DNA of 64,000 bases from Podospora pseudocomata (GCF_035222375.1 NC_085888.1:620001-684000); one strand, 5' to 3'; positions 1 through 10,675 are shown, numbered from the stretch's first letter. Notes: generated from the letters alone by a model not told the origin. Made by a program: numbers and translations.

Positions 1-1434
1 CATGACATTGCTGACGCGGTGGACGACGCCGACATGGAAGCCGTCCATGATCAGGGTGCCCGGGATCGGCGAGGAGAAGGCGCGTTGGATACGGGACTGG
101 AAGAAGTCTCCGAGGGGTGGGGTGCAGATACCGGCGGTGAAGTCACCTCCGCGGAATACAGTGACGGACTTGGACTCGAACCATTTCGGCACCCAGGAGG
201 GGTAGGGGTCATCTGGGGTTGGAGTCGTGCGATGTTGGACATAACTGAGAACGTCCAGGAACATGGGCATCTTGCTGATCAAGAATTTCGCTAGGCCGGT
301 ATAAACCTCCGGAACAGGGCGAGTGTAGTCCGGCTTCAGAGCCGCCGGGATACCCCAGCCTAGATCGGGGTTGCGCTCGTTGACAAAGTTCTGGACGCCC
401 GTGATGGCGGTTGTCAAACTTCTCAGCCAGCGGTCCGACCGTTGAGTGATGTGAGTTCTCGTCGTAACGGGCTGCAGGCCTTCGTCACAGATGCCCAAAA
501 CTGAATAGATCTTATCCCGCAAGTCAGTCGCCTTGAACGCACGCATCTGCTCAAGCAAGTCCAGCAACGGCCCCAAGCTACCCGGAATCTCAGTCAGACG
601 AACGTGACCGCTGTGGGCCCCTGACTGCCGCGTAAATATGAGGTACCACACGTCCAACGAGGTGTTCGTCTCGATTTTGCCCCCAGGCCTGTTCCCAAAG
701 ACGAACAGCAACGTCGAAACCAAGTCGAAGAAGGACATCTCCAGCTCTTCCGACTTGACCACCGCCACGTTGGCCACGGCGATTTCTTGCACTACCCACG
801 TGCGGTGGAAGTACTCCCGGTCAAATAGCTTTTGGAGATTGAGCAGTGCCCCCTCTGGCAGACCACCTAGAGCATTACCCACGACGTCACGCACGACACC
901 ATCCTCCATTGCGGCGGCATCTTTCCTCAAGTCAGCCACTAGCCGACTGACATCACTCAGGACCTTCCCTGCCTCGAACGCAACCTCTGTCGCTTCTGAT
1001 TCTTGCTTTAGCCCGATCCAGGCGATGACTCTTTGGCAGTATTTGTAAACCAACCGCATGTACTGCACCTGACGGGATCTCTCCTCTAGACTGGACTGGT
1101 CAATACATAGTGCGTCTATCCACAGTCGTCGCGGGGGCTGGCCTGGTGATGGTCGGAGGAAGTGGAGTGCCGCCGCGAGGTTGGGTTTGATGGGGAGGGG
1201 AAGGTCATCGAGCCAGATGTAAGTTTCCGGGTCGGCGGTGCCCCATGTGTAGGAGAGGGCTTCGTAGGGCTGGGTGGATTCGAGGTTGGTGATTGCGAGG
1301 GTGCCATGGAAGGGTTCTGAGTCGTCCGGGGAGGAGGAAGGAGGGGATGTGGAGGGGAAAAGGGTCAGGATGCGGGTGAAGGGAGGGGTTCGGCCGGTTT
1401 TGGAGACAGGTGGCAGAGGTTGGTATTTGTACAT
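1..1434 (-). CDS. HET-domain heterokaryon incompatibility protein (3' end outside window)
   Basis: The reading frame is open from an ATG at 1434 down to the left edge (478 codons seen, no stop), so the C-terminus is missing. The HET domain spans roughly residues 57-205. Visible motifs are YEALSYTWG (57-65), LWIDALCIDQSS (about 104-115) and the RTWVVQEIAVA block. After it comes the usual HET-protein region with a DLRDKIYSVLGI motif and a WVPKW motif. HET proteins act in fungal non-self recognition and can trigger cell death after fusion of unlike strains. No intron is needed. The start is chosen because the frame upstream has no further plausible ATG and the domain follows at the usual distance. 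Family assignment is secure; partner and specificity are unknown. Confidence 0.88.
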   Translation of the reverse strand, partial: MYKYQPLPPVSKTGRTPPFTRILTLFPSTSPPSSSPDDSEPFHGTLAITNLESTQPYEALSYTWGTADPETYIWLDDLPLPIKPNLAAALHFLRPSPGQPPRRLWIDALCIDQSSLEERSRQVQYMRLVYKYCQRVIAWIGLKQESEATEVAFEAGKVLSDVSRLVADLRKDAAAMEDGVVRDVVGNALGGLPEGALLNLQKLFDREYFHRTWVVQEIAVANVAVVKSEELEMSFFDLVSTLLFVFGNRPGGKIETNTSLDVWYLIFTRQSGAHSGHVRLTEIPGSLGPLLDLLEQMRAFKATDLRDKIYSVLGICDEGLQPVTTRTHITQRSDRWLRSLTTAITGVQNFVNERNPDLGWGIPAALKPDYTRPVPEVYTGLAKFLISKMPMFLDVLSYVQHRTTPTPDDPYPSWVPKWFESKSVTVFRGGDFTAGICTPPLGDFFQSRIQRAFSSPIPGTLIMDGFHVGVVHRVSNVM

Positions 1435-2071
1435 GGTGAGCAGGTTGGCGATACTTTATTGCTGAGTAGATATGTCTGAGCCAAGAGAAATCACGCATCT
1501 ATGGGAGGTGGAGGTGCCTTGCTTCAGGATCGCAGTGAAACCAAGTTACAGGGTTCTAGACCTGCAAGATAATACGGCCCAATGATAGCCCGACTGCGTT
1601 GAGCTTACCCGATACCGCCTAGCGACACTGAACTTTCGCTTGCTAGGATATCTATATGCCTTATAATACTTTATAACACTAGCTATACACAACTTCGCCG
1701 CTAAATCGAAAGGGAAACACCTGACGATACTAAATGTGGTACAAGGACTATTCACATCACGGGGGATTGCGAGGCTGTTCGTTTGTTGATGGGTGTTGAG
1801 CGAGACGGTTCAGTCTGAGCCTCCTGGCTCCGATAGGCAAAGCATCTATTAAAGGTTGCTTGGGGAAATGAATTAATAACCTGTACCAGAGGGGGGAGGG
1901 GGCCGGGGGGGGTGCGCACCTATTTACCAGGTAGCGTGATATTGATTGAGTGGGTACTTGACTCTTGAAAAGTGCACGTAACATGATGGCTTTAGGAGAC
2001 AAATGACTGATGTTCGCTTGCACATATATCATCTTCTGGATCGGACTTTGAGCATACCTTATACATACCAT
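1435..2071. other. Gene-less stretch
   Basis: AT-rich with many short frames and no convincing gene. A G-rich run lies at about 1890-1915. The minus strand around 1546-1755 has weak resemblance to a transposase helix-turn-helix, too weak to annotate. Confidence 0.5.
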
Positions 2072-2290
2072 CCGGGCTTATAAAGGACACCACACCTAAT
2101 AATCTAAGCGTGTAAAAGACTCTGTCTAAAGCTTATGTATATTGTTATCCCAGCTTCTGATAGAAACTACACCGACATTACATAAACATGCGAATGACTG
2201 TATCCAAGCTTATATGTTTGCTATCCCAGCTTATAAGAAATACTATACCTTTATAACCCCAGCTTTTTCAAGACACTACTGACTTCATTT
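2072..2290. repeat. Diverged tandem repeat, about 75 bp period
   Basis: A segment of the form CCCAGCTTATAAGAAATACT (best copy near 2226) recurs in degenerate form near 2072, 2149 and 2258. Two of the copies are preceded by AAGCTTAT. The region is AT-rich and looks decayed. No coding function is seen. Confidence 0.5.
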
Positions 2291-2482
2291 TCCATCAGAG
2301 GTCTCCCCGTCAGTCGATTTTGGAGGGTAACGAACATCGAACAAGGCAGGTAGGGACAGACTCGTTAGGTACATGTAGCTCATCAAAACCGGAGCCACTT
2401 TGAGGCTGGCCATCATTAGACCCATATGTATAACTTCATTCATTCATTCATTCATCATCATACAAAGCGCTATGTAAAGACG

Positions 2483-3615
2483 TCAAAGACCCAACTCCTC
2501 CTTCCTCGACTTGCCCCCTTGTACATCAAGATATGGAGCCTCGCCCAGGGAACAAACACGGTCGCCCGCTCTCGGGTCGTTGTAGTCATATGTCGCACAA
2601 TGCCATGTGCTCCTGTTGTCCCAGATAGCGACGTCATTCTTACTCCATCTGAATCGTACTTGGGCATCGTGGTTCTGTGTTACCATGTTGAAGAGGTATT
2701 TAAGGAGGATGTCCGACTCGTCTTTTGTGACGCCGTTGATGCGCTTGGTGAAGCCCTTGTTGACGTAGACCGAGTTCCACCCAGTAACGGCTATTACCAT
2801 GAATGTCAGTTTTACGCGCAATGATGTACACAAACAAAGATGTGGAACTCACGATTTGTCCTTATAACAGGATGCACAGCAGCCAACTCAGCCCCCTTGT
2901 TCAACGGCGACCCTCTCTGGCACTCCCTCAGCGGATTCCCCAAATTCCTCGCCTCATCCAAAAAGAACTTGGCGTCATGTGTGGCGGTCAACTTCTTGAG
3001 CATCTCCCTCATCGGCTCTGACAGACGATCATAGACCTCGTATCCGCTCGCCCAGAGGGTATCACCGCCAGTGACGGGAAGGGTGTGGATCTTGAGCATG
3101 GCGTAGTCACTGGGCACAGGCTCAAAGGTGATATCGCTGTGCCATGCGTTGGAGGCATACCTACTGACGTCGGAGAGCTGGTGAGTGAGACCGCCGCCCT
3201 TCTTTTGCTTCTCGGAGGAGATGACGCTGATTTGGTCGCCTAGCTCGGAGCCCTCTTCTGTTAGGGGGTGCACGTGAAGGCCAGAGGTGGAGGGGCAGCC
3301 GGCGAGGGTGGTGAGGCGGAGCATGAAGTCTTTTAGCTCGTTTGGGGTGACATCTTGGTTGCGGAGGAAGACGACGCCGCGGGAGGAGATTGTGTATGCG
3401 AGGTCGCGGAAGAGTTGATCGTCGGCTTTGAGGAGGTCGCGGATTTTGAGGGTGGGAAACTCGCGGCCGATGGCGGGGGTTAGGTCGTTGTGCGAGTATT
3501 GTTGGAGGGATCCAGAGTCGGAGAGCGGTTTGGTGAGTTGTGGTCGGGCTATGTCATGGCCACCAAAGATGGTGGCGTCGGTCTGAGACGACGTTGATGT
3601 GATAGCGGACGGCAT
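2483..3615 (-). CDS. TauD/TfdA-type alpha-ketoglutarate-dependent dioxygenase (sulfonate/taurine dioxygenase-like)
   Basis: Two exons, 3615-2853 and 2790-2483, joined over a 62-bp intron (donor GTGAGT, acceptor AATAG), give 356 aa. The Fe(II)-binding facial triad is visible: H159-x-D161 in NAWHSDITFE and H318 in STWHCATYDY, with the 2-oxoglutarate-binding arginine at about R332. The splice restores a continuous VIRTNPVTGWNSVYVN segment. Family members such as yeast Jlp1 oxidise sulfonates or taurine with release of sulfite; others act on 2,4-D or similar acids. There is no signal peptide, so it is cytosolic. It is divergently transcribed from a DAL5-type permease (587 bp apart), which fits an uptake-plus-oxidation pair. 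Substrate is inferred, not shown. Confidence 0.92.
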
Positions 3616-4202
3616 GGCGAACGAAGTGGTGATTCAAAGCACGGGAAAAGGCACAATCACATGTAGATCGGATGGAAGCGAGCGAAATGATTGGGAATGT
3701 AAATATTGACAGGCTCGGGTCTCTTATTAATATGCAATGCACAAGCAGCACTGGGAACCATTCGGCCTCAGATACTCGTTCAGGATGTCGCTAACCACCA
3801 TGGTTCGACGCTTGGACGAATTACTTGGCGGCGGAAAAAATATCGGAGAATTGTGAATGGCGTCAACCGGCGCTAAGTAGGCGAATGTCGAAGCGACCTC
3901 CCCATCTCGGCCGGCCCCGCACCCGGCATAATCGGCGTGGTGATACTACCTCTTGCCAACATCATGACGCCATCGCCGTAGCTGCACACCGAGAGGCCTT
4001 ACCGACTCCAATTCTCCGCTCGTTTCTCCGCACGCGTTGCTTGTGATAGCCTCAACATGTAACGCGATGGCGGGGGTCAGCATCTCTAAATAGTGACCTT
4101 CATCCGCATGTTGTCGGTTGCGATGGTTCATCTCTTGATCACCCGTTCCTCATCTCATTCCATTCGACCCGAGTTGTCTACCTGACAACAGGTCTCTCCA
4201 AC
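3616..4202. promoter_or_regulatory. Divergent promoter between dioxygenase and permease genes
   Basis: This 587-bp region must hold the promoters of both flanking genes. It contains no coding frame of note. A perfect CYS3-type palindrome and a one-mismatch copy (ATGGCGTCAA at 3857-3866) lie within it. Confidence 0.6.
3964..3973. promoter_or_regulatory. CYS3-type sulfur regulatory site
   Basis: ATGACGCCAT fits the Neurospora CYS3 consensus ATGRYRYCAT at all ten positions. CYS3 is the bZIP activator of sulfur-acquisition genes under sulfur limitation. It lies 229 bp before the permease ATG and 348 bp before the dioxygenase ATG. Binding is inferred. Confidence 0.45.
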
Positions 4203-5894
4203 ATGGGCAAAATCGACGACATCGAGAACCACACCAAGGGTTCGCCAACAGCGACCCTCGACCGCGGTGACAGCCACGACGGCAAGGCATCACTCAAGGG
4301 CTCCGAGCCTCATGTCGGTCGCTCTGAGCTGAGCGATGTCATCCCTCCTGATGATGGCTATGAGGGAAAGCACCGGTGGGATCCATTGGCGACATGGACC
4401 CCTGAGGAGGAGAAGGCCGTGGTGCGCAAGACCGACATCTGGTTGCTCTCCTGGCTCTGTGTCATGTTCTTCGGTCTTCAACTTGACCGTGGTAACTTGG
4501 CAAACGCTCTGGCTGACAAATTCCTGGACGATCTCAACCTCTCTCGCGACGACCTTAACAACGGTAACACCATCCAGTTGGTTGCTTTCTTGAGCGCCGA
4601 GTTCCCTGTTCAATTCCTGACCAAGCGTTATGGTTTCCGTTATGTCCTTCCGGCCATGATGTTTGCGTGGGGAACTGTCTCCTGGGGTCAGGCATGGATT
4701 CACGACCGGGCAAGCTTTTATGTTACCCGTGCACTTATTGGTGCTTGCGAGGGTGGTTTCATTCCGGGTGCTATTCTCTACGCGACCTACTTTTACACCT
4801 CCTCCGAACTTTCGACTCGTCTGGCGGTGTTTTGGTCGACTTTGAACGTTGCACGCGTCATCTCGGCTTTGTTGGCGGCTGGTATTCTCAAGATGCGTGG
4901 TATTGGTGGCCACCCGGGGTGGTTTTGGCTGTTTTTGCTTGAGGGTCTTCTTACTGTTCTTCTGGCTTTCATCGTAAGTTCTGCCCATCTTTTAAAAAAC
5001 CCCTGTCAGTATTCTAATCAATGTTACTAGTCTTTCATCTACCTTCCCGCGGCTCCCACCAAGACCACGGGCGTTCTCTTCCGCGAGCCTTGGTACACTG
5101 AGCGCCAGGAGGTGATCATGGTCAACCGTATCCTCCGTGACGATCCCGCCAAAGGCTTAACTCTGCTCAACGAGCCGGCCACCTGGCAAGACGTCAAGGC
5201 TACCTGGACAGACAAGTCTCTCTGGGGACTCTTCTTCATCGGCCTCATCGCCTACATTCCTGCAACCCCAGTCCAGGGCTACCTCACCCTGACCCTTCGC
5301 GACCTCGGTTTCACCGACAGCTTCGAGATCAACATGCTCACCATCCCGTCGGCCGTCCTCCAGATCATCACCATGCTGATCCTCGCCCGGTCGAGCAAGT
5401 ACTTCAACGAGCGGACCTTCCACTGCTTCGTGGGCGAATTCTGGGTCATGCCGCTGCTCATCGCCTTGATCACGCTGCCTGACGGAGGTCGTGAGTGGGG
5501 GCGGTATTCACTGATCACGCTCATCAGCGGGTACCCTTACTTCCATCCTATTGTCACTTCTTGGATCTCGGAGAACACTTTTGATGTCAAGAAGCGGGCT
5601 ATTGCGGCGGCCACGTACAATGTTATTGTGCAAGTTGGTAGTCTGGTGGGCAGTCAGATTTATCGCGACTACCAGAAGCCGTATTATAAGATTGGTAATA
5701 CCACGCTCGTGTCTATCAGCGCGTTGGCTTTGATCACATTTGTTGTTCAGAGATTCGTCTTGGTTGGACTCAATAAGAAGAAGGAGAAGGAGTGGGAGAA
5801 GATGTCGAGGGAGGAGCAGTTGGCTTATCAGAATGATGTGACGGCCAGAGAGTTGGATGGGAATAAGCGGTTAGATTTCCGGTTTGTATACTAG
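4203..5894 (+). CDS. MFS permease, DAL5/anion:cation symporter family
   Basis: Exons 4203-4973 and 5031-5894, split by a 57-bp intron (GTAAGT, branch CTAAT, acceptor CTAG), encode 544 aa. A hydrophilic N-terminal tail of about 75 residues precedes the membrane core. The ACS-family signature region FFGLQLDRGNLANALADKF follows TM1. Further helices include LPAMMFAWGTVSWGQAW and the WFWLFLLEGLLTVLLAF segment at the exon junction. The cytosolic tail ends in a Lys/Glu-rich stretch. The DAL5 group imports allantoate, nicotinate, pantothenate, biotin and, in some fungi, sulfonate or sulfate (AstA). The neighbouring TauD-type dioxygenase points to an organosulfonate or related acid as cargo, which is an inference. 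Confidence 0.92.
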
Positions 5895-6261
5895 AGGGAC
5901 ACCAGTACTAGCACTGGAGATGTCTTGAACGATAGTTTTAGGGTTACAAGTTGACACCAGACATTATTGACCTACCTGGTACTACAAGTTGTGGGTTGCG
6001 GTATCCTGAAGCTTTAGAATGTTTACACTCTCGCCTTCTGGAAGCTGAGAAGTTTCCATACCTGAACATGTGTGTCTACATTTTGCTCACAAGTGAGGTT
6101 AATGTCACCCTGCCATGCACCTCGGCAATGTGCCATTTGGAGATAGCTGTTGCTTCCCATTGGCGCCATTGCGCCATTGTGGGGTTAGATTCTCCAACGT
6201 CCAACACCAAGATACTTCAATGTCATGTTCCCATGCCACTTGGCTGCAGAGCTACGGCAAT
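5895..6261. other. Intergenic region upstream of the Zn2Cys6 gene
   Basis: 367 bp. The Zn2Cys6 frame is open through the last half of it, with earlier ATGs at 6115 and 6220, so part may be N-terminal coding sequence. Two GCGCCAT-like elements lie near 6160-6180. Confidence 0.4.
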
Positions 6262-7941
6262 ATGTCTCCTGGTGGCACGTCACGACCCTCGAAGCAGAGG
6301 AAGATTGGTTCTCGATCTTGCGATGCTTGCAAGATTCGGAAGGTCAAGTGTACCGAGACAGCCCCCTGCCAACGATGTCTCTCCGCCGGCCTCGATTGCA
6401 CCTTCAACAAGACCCAGTCGACGAGAGGACCCCGGAATCTGAGGACAAAGACCTTACAGCAGATCCAAAATGCCACACGAGCTCAGCAACCAGCCTCAGC
6501 ACCTTCACATATCCCAGAGCCAAGTTCTTCGCCGAGCACCGCGGACCCTTCCAACATTTCGGTCGAATCACTCGTCGTTCGACTGTGCATCTATCGACTT
6601 CGCCTCTTTCCAGTCTGGCCGATCGTGGCTGTGGAACAGGTCATTGCAGCCCTACACCGCGATTCCCATGATGTCGGAACCTACACCTTGGCAGTGGCCA
6701 TTGGTGCTGCAACCATGGCCCAGTTGAAACTGTCCCGGTTGAAAGACCCAAGCATCACGGACAGCCTGTCCGCTAGCGCTCTCCACGAGGAGTGCCAAAG
6801 GAAACGGCGGACCCTCAACGCTGCCTCTGCCAATCTGAACAGACTTCAGACCTCGTTCTTTTTGCACATCTACCACGAGAACCAGATTCCTGGCGGTGCC
6901 GAGTCTTTGTTGCACTTGCGAGAGGCCATCACGGTGGCACAAATCATGGGATTACACCGGCCCTCCTCATACCTAGGACTACCCCCATCCGAGGACCGCC
7001 TTCGACGCCGCATTTTGTGGCTGCTGTTTGTTACAGAGAGAGGAGTGGCCATGCTACACAGACTTCCAGTAGCATTGACTTCAGCGGAGAAGTTCCCGCC
7101 ACTGGACACCATCAACGAACCCGACGACGGACCACACGTGTTGCCGGCATTCAAGAAACTGGTCAACCTGTTTTGGATCTTCGACCAGTCCAGAGCATTT
7201 GACATTCTTCAAGATGCGGCAGACGACACGGACGGCTCCTCATCACCCAACCACGAAGCTCTCCGAGCCCTGCAGCAGCGCTTACAAGAAGCACGACTCG
7301 AAACTGAAAAGGATGCAAATGACATCCAGAAAGCGGACATTTCCATCACAAGACAATGGATGCAAATCCTCATCTGGCGCGCCACTCAAGGCCACGCATA
7401 CTGGTCCTCCGACGACACCTCGGCAAGCCTTGCTGGCCCCATTCAGATAGCCCAGCAGCTACTAGACGACATATCAAAGCTCCCCAACACGGCCCTGGAA
7501 GCCCACGGCCCAGGGATAGAATTCAAAGTTTACGAGATTGCAAGTGCCGTGGCAGACTCCCTCAACTACTACACAACCCCCCGACCAGGCGACATCCTCC
7601 TCCGACATCCAGGCGACATTCTTCTCAGATTACAAAGATTCCTAGCCACCTGCCGCGGCGGAAACATCAACCTGCTAGGCCTCCTAGCCGCGCGCATCGC
7701 CCAAGGCCAAATGTCCCTATCCATCCCACGGCAGTCGTTCGACCCAACCCCGCCCTCGGTTGTTGTCGAAGAGATAGCCACCGACGCCGACAGCGACGAA
7801 CCACCACCCTCATCCCCATGGCTCTCCCTCGTTGCCGCGGCTGAACTCGAGCAGGAGCAGTCCTTGTCGTCTTATGCTCAACAGGTCGGCCTGCTCGATA
7901 ATCACGACTGGCTTCTTGCTCCAGAAAGCCCCAACATCTAG
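6262..7941 (+). CDS. Zn(II)2Cys6 transcription factor with fungal-specific TF domain
   Basis: A single exon of 559 codons from the ATG at 6262. The binuclear cluster uses Cys 20, 23, 30, 36, 39 and 46 in SCDACKIRKVKC and APCQRCLSAGLDC, preceded by a basic stretch. The middle region (from about residue 95, SLVVRLCIYRLRLFPVWPIV) resembles the fungal_trans domain of maltose-activator-like regulators. The C-terminus is acidic with DADSDEPPPSSPW. Start choice is uncertain: in-frame ATGs at 6115 and 6220 would add 49 or 14 residues, but 6262 places the zinc cluster at the usual position near the N-terminus. It follows the permease on the same strand and may regulate the local catabolic block. This is inferred from position only. 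Confidence 0.88.
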   Translation: MSPGGTSRPSKQRKIGSRSCDACKIRKVKCTETAPCQRCLSAGLDCTFNKTQSTRGPRNLRTKTLQQIQNATRAQQPASAPSHIPEPSSSPSTADPSNISVESLVVRLCIYRLRLFPVWPIVAVEQVIAALHRDSHDVGTYTLAVAIGAATMAQLKLSRLKDPSITDSLSASALHEECQRKRRTLNAASANLNRLQTSFFLHIYHENQIPGGAESLLHLREAITVAQIMGLHRPSSYLGLPPSEDRLRRRILWLLFVTERGVAMLHRLPVALTSAEKFPPLDTINEPDDGPHVLPAFKKLVNLFWIFDQSRAFDILQDAADDTDGSSSPNHEALRALQQRLQEARLETEKDANDIQKADISITRQWMQILIWRATQGHAYWSSDDTSASLAGPIQIAQQLLDDISKLPNTALEAHGPGIEFKVYEIASAVADSLNYYTTPRPGDILLRHPGDILLRLQRFLATCRGGNINLLGLLAARIAQGQMSLSIPRQSFDPTPPSVVVEEIATDADSDEPPPSSPWLSLVAAAELEQEQSLSSYAQQVGLLDNHDWLLAPESPNI

Positions 7942-8236
7942 CTGCGAGCACGTCATTGATACGGTGGATGAGGTGAATGAAGTCCAAAGCGGAGCAGGTC
8001 CGGGGCCGGGATCGGCCTGTGGGGTTACCTTGCTCTACCGAGGCGGGGGTCGTTGTCCCTTCAGCTGTTACAAGTCTTGGCTAGACTCGATCTGGGACTT
8101 TCTCCGAGATATTCTCCGCTTGGGGTTTGGGGGTAAGAAAGGACGGAAAATCTGGGGATTTTGTGGTCACGTCAACGCTGTCAGGGAATTACGTTCTTTT
8201 TTTTTTTGAGAGACGAAGCGAAACGACACAGTCAAG

Positions 8237-9419
8237 ATGGCTTGGGAAGAACCACGGAAGACGGGCATGGTGTATCGCCGTTTGGGCAACTCTGGATTAC
8301 ACGTCTCTGCGCTTGGGTTGGGAGGATGGCTTACGTTTGGGGGGCAGGTTGAAAATGGTATGTTTGGTTCAGGTTGGGATCTAGAGAAAGAAGCAAGAGC
8401 TGACGGATAAACTAGAGGGCACTGTTGCTTGCTTGAAGCAGGCGTATGATTTGGGTATCAACTTTTTTGACACTGCGGAAAGGTAAGAACCGCACACAAG
8501 AACGTCTCTGTGCTCTCAGCACACGAAAACTGACCGAAACTGTCTCAACAGCTACGCCGGAGGCCAATCCGAAGTCGTTATGGGCCAAGCCATCAAGCAG
8601 CTCGGCTGGAAGCGCAACGACATCGTCATCAGCACCAAGCTCAACTGGGGCGGCCACAACGGCGAGGTCCTCGTCAACAACCACGGCCTGAGCCGCAAGC
8701 ACATCGTCGAAGGCCTCCGTGCCTCCCTCCAACGCCTCGACCTCGAATACGTCGACATTGTCTACGCCCATCGCCCGGACCGTCTCACTCCCATGGAGGA
8801 GGTCGTTCGTGCTTTCAACCACGTCATCGAGATCAAGGGGTGGGCGATGTACTGGGGGACCAGCGAGTGGAGTGCTGACGAGATCGCCGAAGCATGCGGC
8901 ATCGCCAAGCAGCTCGGACTTATCGCGCCGATTGTTGAACAGCCATTCTACAACCTCCTGCACAGAAAGAAGGTCGAGGGCGAGTTCCAGAGGCTGTACA
9001 GCAGATTCGGTCTTGGATTGACGACGTTCAGTCCCTTGAAGTTTGGTCTGCTCAGTGGAAAGTACAACGATTCGCCTGATACGCCTCCGCCGGGGAGCCG
9101 TTTTGCCAAGGGCGACGACAAGTTTGTCAATTACATGAGAGACAACTACGGGAACAAGAGCTGGCAGGATGATATCGAAAAGGTGAAAAAGCTCAAGGTT
9201 ATCGCCGACAAGGTCGGCATTCCCCAGTCAGAGTTGGCTCTGGCGTGGGTGTTGAAGAATCCCAATGTTTCGTCTGTTATCACTGGCGCGTCAAGGCCGG
9301 AGCAGATTGTTGAGAATGTCAAGGCGTTGAAGAGTATAGCTTTGTTGACGCCAGAGATTATGAAGGAGATTGATGAGGTGGTTGGGAGCGTTGAGTTGGA
9401 TCCAGCGAGACAGGACTAA
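8237..9419 (+). CDS. Aldo-keto reductase, voltage-gated K+ channel beta-subunit type
   Basis: Three exons, 8237-8357, 8416-8482 and 8552-9419, make 351 aa. The splices restore VENEGTVACLKQAYDLG and FFDTAESYAGG. The AKR catalytic tetrad is complete: D59, Y64, K92 (STKLNWGG) and H136 (YAHRPD). The C-terminal NADPH-binding region holds SVITGASRPEQI. The overall length and the FFDTAE/GLTTFSPLKFGLLSGKY motifs match the Kv-beta-like (AKR6/7) group, which reduces aldehydes using NADPH. It sits about 300 bp after the Zn2Cys6 gene on the same strand and could belong to the same block. The donor and acceptor of intron 1 give a phase-1 junction. Confidence 0.93.
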
Positions 9420-9914
9420 GAGATGAATTTGTGAATGATGACAAGAGATGAACAACCCCTATTTTGCCCCTGTCGCGACATTGGGCTGATCTCAGACTCG
9501 GATTCTGAGCCCGGAACTTTTACGGTGCCCCTTCTTCTGGTTTAGCTCAGCCACATGGCTTGCTTTGGGAGCCAATAGGCACCGGAAGCGCAGCGAGCCT
9601 TATCTCATCCCAGATTTCAGCTTCGACCAGGCATTTGATGTCAGCAAATAGGTCGAGTCTTGGCAGCTGAGCGCAAGGTGGGAGGATTCGATGCTCATGC
9701 CTGACAGATTGGGAGTTTGATAAAGTATCAAGTGCCCTTCTGCTGGCCAAAGGATATTTACCCTATCCAGTCTTTCTCTTACATACCTATTGTCTTACTG
9801 GAAAAACACGCACGGTCCATGAGCGTAAAGACATCCATCACCCTCCACGACCAGTCGTAAACCAAACCACTGCCTATCGAAGAAGACACTTTCAACGCTC
9901 CCAAACAACTCAAA
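9420..9914. other. Gene-less stretch (promoter of the next gene)
   Basis: 495 bp without a supported gene. It presumably holds the terminator of the reductase gene and the promoter of the gene at 9915. Confidence 0.4.
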
Positions 9915-10346
9915 ATGGCCCAAGCCTCCCTCTCAGCCAGCTTCAAAGTCCCGCCAACCCACCAAAGCACCAACCACACCCTCGACCCATTCGTAGTGTC
10001 ACTCGCCGGTATACCATCAGAAATGTTGGACGGAGGGTTCTATGCCGAGGCAAAAATTCTTGACAATGACAACAAAAGTCGGGGGTATGAGATTGTGCAG
10101 CATGTCCGAGATTCAGGGGCAATTACCGCGAACGAGGGGGAGACTGTTCACTTCGTGTTTCGGGGCTTGAAGGCTCCAGCAAGGGAAGGAAGGCATGAAG
10201 TGCGGGTTGGCGTGTTTTACAATTTGGCTGTGGGGTCTGCTGTGGATGTGAGGAGGGAGGTTGTTTTTGGTGGTCGGTGCGAAGAAAGCGGGAGTGAGGC
10301 TGTTGCGGAGAAGAGTTGGGAGGGGAGATTGGTGTTGGAAGTGTGA
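9915..10346 (+). CDS. Hypothetical protein, 143 aa
   Basis: Single-exon frame with a strong start context (CAAAATGGCC). The product is soluble, has no signal peptide and alternates hydrophobic and charged residues (ETVHFVFRGLKAP, HEVRVGVFYNLAVG), suggesting a beta-sandwich-like fold. No family was recognised. Codon use (C/G at third position) resembles the neighbouring genes. It could be a small conserved ascomycete protein. Confidence 0.55.
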   Translation: MAQASLSASFKVPPTHQSTNHTLDPFVVSLAGIPSEMLDGGFYAEAKILDNDNKSRGYEIVQHVRDSGAITANEGETVHFVFRGLKAPAREGRHEVRVGVFYNLAVGSAVDVRREVVFGGRCEESGSEAVAEKSWEGRLVLEV

Positions 10347-10675
10347 GGTGATAGAGCCTATACTACTGGATCTAGATGAAGACGTGAAATATATAACTGA
10401 AAAGGAAAATAAGTAGGTCCGCCTGGGGACTGGACATACATATACCAAATCAAAAGCTGTCTTATATTGGAATCATCATATCTCTCCCCATAGCACCGAA
10501 ATCAACACCGTTTTGGCTGTCACCCATTCATAAACCTTTCACAACCAAGGGTCCCCAATCGCACCATCCACACCCATCCCTTTTTACATCACCCTCTTCC
10601 CCTTTGTCCCCACCCCCACCCCCACCCTCTCTCCCTCATTCCCCTCCTTATCTCCCTTCTCAAAATCCCCGCCTT
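10347..10675. other. Gene-less stretch
   Basis: Contains a long pyrimidine-rich run (about 10600-10700, C/T on the plus strand), which is the purine-rich 3' side of the minus-strand gene that follows. Nothing else is seen. Confidence 0.4.

Noticed and set aside
1546-1755. Minus-strand segment resembling a pogo-type helix-turn-helix (KYYKAYRYPSKRKFSVARRY)
   Set aside because: Only a weak pattern match, no inverted repeats or target duplication seen, and the region is AT-rich enough to give such patterns by chance.
2430-2460. CATT tandem repeat (TTCATTCATTCATTCATTCATC) after the dioxygenase gene
   Set aside because: A simple microsatellite in a 3' flank, of no further interest.
6225-7844. Long alternative frames inside the Zn2Cys6 gene
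   Set aside because: Overlap with the zinc-cluster frame; Arg/Pro/Ser-rich shadows of GC-rich coding DNA.
9547-9750. 67-codon minus-strand frame between the reductase and the 143-aa gene
   Set aside because: Short, no start context and no recognisable motif; treated as chance.
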